Source of the DNA: Argyresthia goedartella
Taxonomy: Eukaryota > Arthropoda > Insecta > Lepidoptera > Argyresthiidae
NCBI GenBank assembly: GCA_949825045.1
Contig: OX463808.1
Span: 25,295,674-25,359,673, forward strand
Length of the DNA stretch: 64,000 nucleotides
Reading direction: 5' to 3'
The notes beneath the pieces were generated by a model, which was not told the DNA's origin, ran no database searches, and saw only the letters and a list, made by a program, of their open reading frames with translations. The translations under genes and the position numbers were made by a program. Positions 63,331 to 64,000 of this stretch are shown here, piece after piece (position 1 is the stretch's first letter; each line of letters starts with the position of its first letter).

Positions 63331-64000
63331 ATCAAAATTTGTTCGCACACCGATGACCCACCCCGTGGGTTCAGACTTAGACATAGCTAATGATGACTTT
63401 TACCCACGCCGCTGACTAGACTAGCGAGTCCTATCACACTCTGCTAGCTAGGGTTGTCGCTCACTACTACACATAAATAATTAATTCATAAATTTACGCT
63501 TTGTTTCTATAGTATTTTTTCAAATCCTTACGTTTTTAATTATATAGTTCTGTGCCTCGACACTAGATTATCTATACATTCATATACAGCATCTGAGTGG
63601 AAATGCGAATGTGAACATAGCGAGTAAGTGAGCCCCGCTTTTTTGCCACATTTTGCTATTCAACTTGACTTGAAACTTTTGAAGATAATAGGTACTTAGG
63701 CGATAATTCGAACATCGAAACGGACGTTGGGAATTTTCGGCATAACCCTGAATGACGTAAGAACCCGCGAGGCGAGTCGGCGGCGCTCGCTATTCTGTCT
63801 GTAATAGCGTGTGGCGGGTGCTCAGCTCTAGAATACGTTTTGCACACCTTTTGTGATTTGCACCCGACTGGCGAGTCTTATGAAGTACTTCCACCATCGT
63901 CGCAGTTTCTGGATAATGTTTCGTTTTATTGATGGTGGCTCAAATGTTAAAGACGGTAAGACGACCAATGAATACATTTTAGTCAGAGAATGCAAGGCAA
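63331..64000. other. No gene seen
   Basis: Mixed sequence to the window edge. There is a GC-rich patch at 63760-63800, and no frame or repeat that I recognise. Confidence 0.4.

Overview
This is nuclear DNA of an insect, most likely a moth or butterfly. There is no bacterial-type gene order, several short introns with GT...AG borders are visible, and almost everything else is transposable element (TE): CR1/Jockey/RTE-type LINEs, a BEL/Pao LTR element, a Copia element, a DIRS tyrosine-recombinase retrotransposon, Tc1/mariner transposons including two maT (DD37D) copies, and Helitrons with the CTAG|T ending. One interspersed repeat (29450-29890, with an ACGG run and a 'ggttccgta...tacggaaccct' frame) is one I recall as common in Lepidoptera. 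The order-level call is an inference.

Region 1-23.3 kb. After a broken Tc1 copy (1-931) and a TTAA-flanked MITE (1508-1590), the stretch from about 1985 to 23306 is one degraded autonomous Helitron on the + strand, opened by successive insertions. Its Rep/helicase gene can be followed in six pieces (1985-2668, 7135-7192, 11669-13306, 20741-21633, 21997-22335, 23067-23190), and it ends in CTAG|T at 23306. The insertions are a pile of LINE fragments (2669-7110), a nearly intact LINE on the - strand (7193-11668), a young BEL/Pao element (13307-20740, identical-length LTRs, 5-bp target duplication ggtcg), a 337-bp endonuclease-derived LINE insert with a 26-bp target duplication (21634-21970), and a 5'-truncated LINE (22336-23066).

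Region 23.3-34.1 kb. A candidate DNA transposon (about 23357-32883) has inverted ends carrying several copies of TTGTTGATC. It is filled with later insertions: a long-inverted-repeat element split by a LINE (25128-27272), a small Helitron (27765-28330), a probable solo LTR (28770-29400), old LINE tails, and maT mariner copy 1 (31538-32846). A LINE ORF1 follows (33188-34114).

Region 34.1-52 kb. A DIRS element (34124-39127, - strand) has inverted terminal repeats, an internal complementary region, an intact tyrosine recombinase and an intact RT/RNase H gene. Degenerate LINEs, a DD34D mariner (42626-43894) and a Copia element follow. In the Copia element the 5' half (LTR, gag, protease, part of integrase) is inverted relative to the 3' half, yet both outer LTR ends keep the same AAAAG target duplication.

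Region 50.8-55 kb is the best candidate for host genes, all on the - strand: four consecutive phase-0 exons (50887-51370), a two-exon 3' gene end (52726-52972), and a two-exon secreted protein (53740-54881) with a signal peptide, a six-cysteine module and a long Ser/Ala/Thr/Gly repeat domain. Two satellite arrays (about 100-bp and 62-bp units) lie between them.

Region 55-64 kb holds a broken LINE interrupted by maT copy 2 (56500-57808), AT-rich sequence without genes, a GC-rich probable LTR (62340-63040) and a LINE RNase H fragment. I saw no tRNA, rRNA or CRISPR array.
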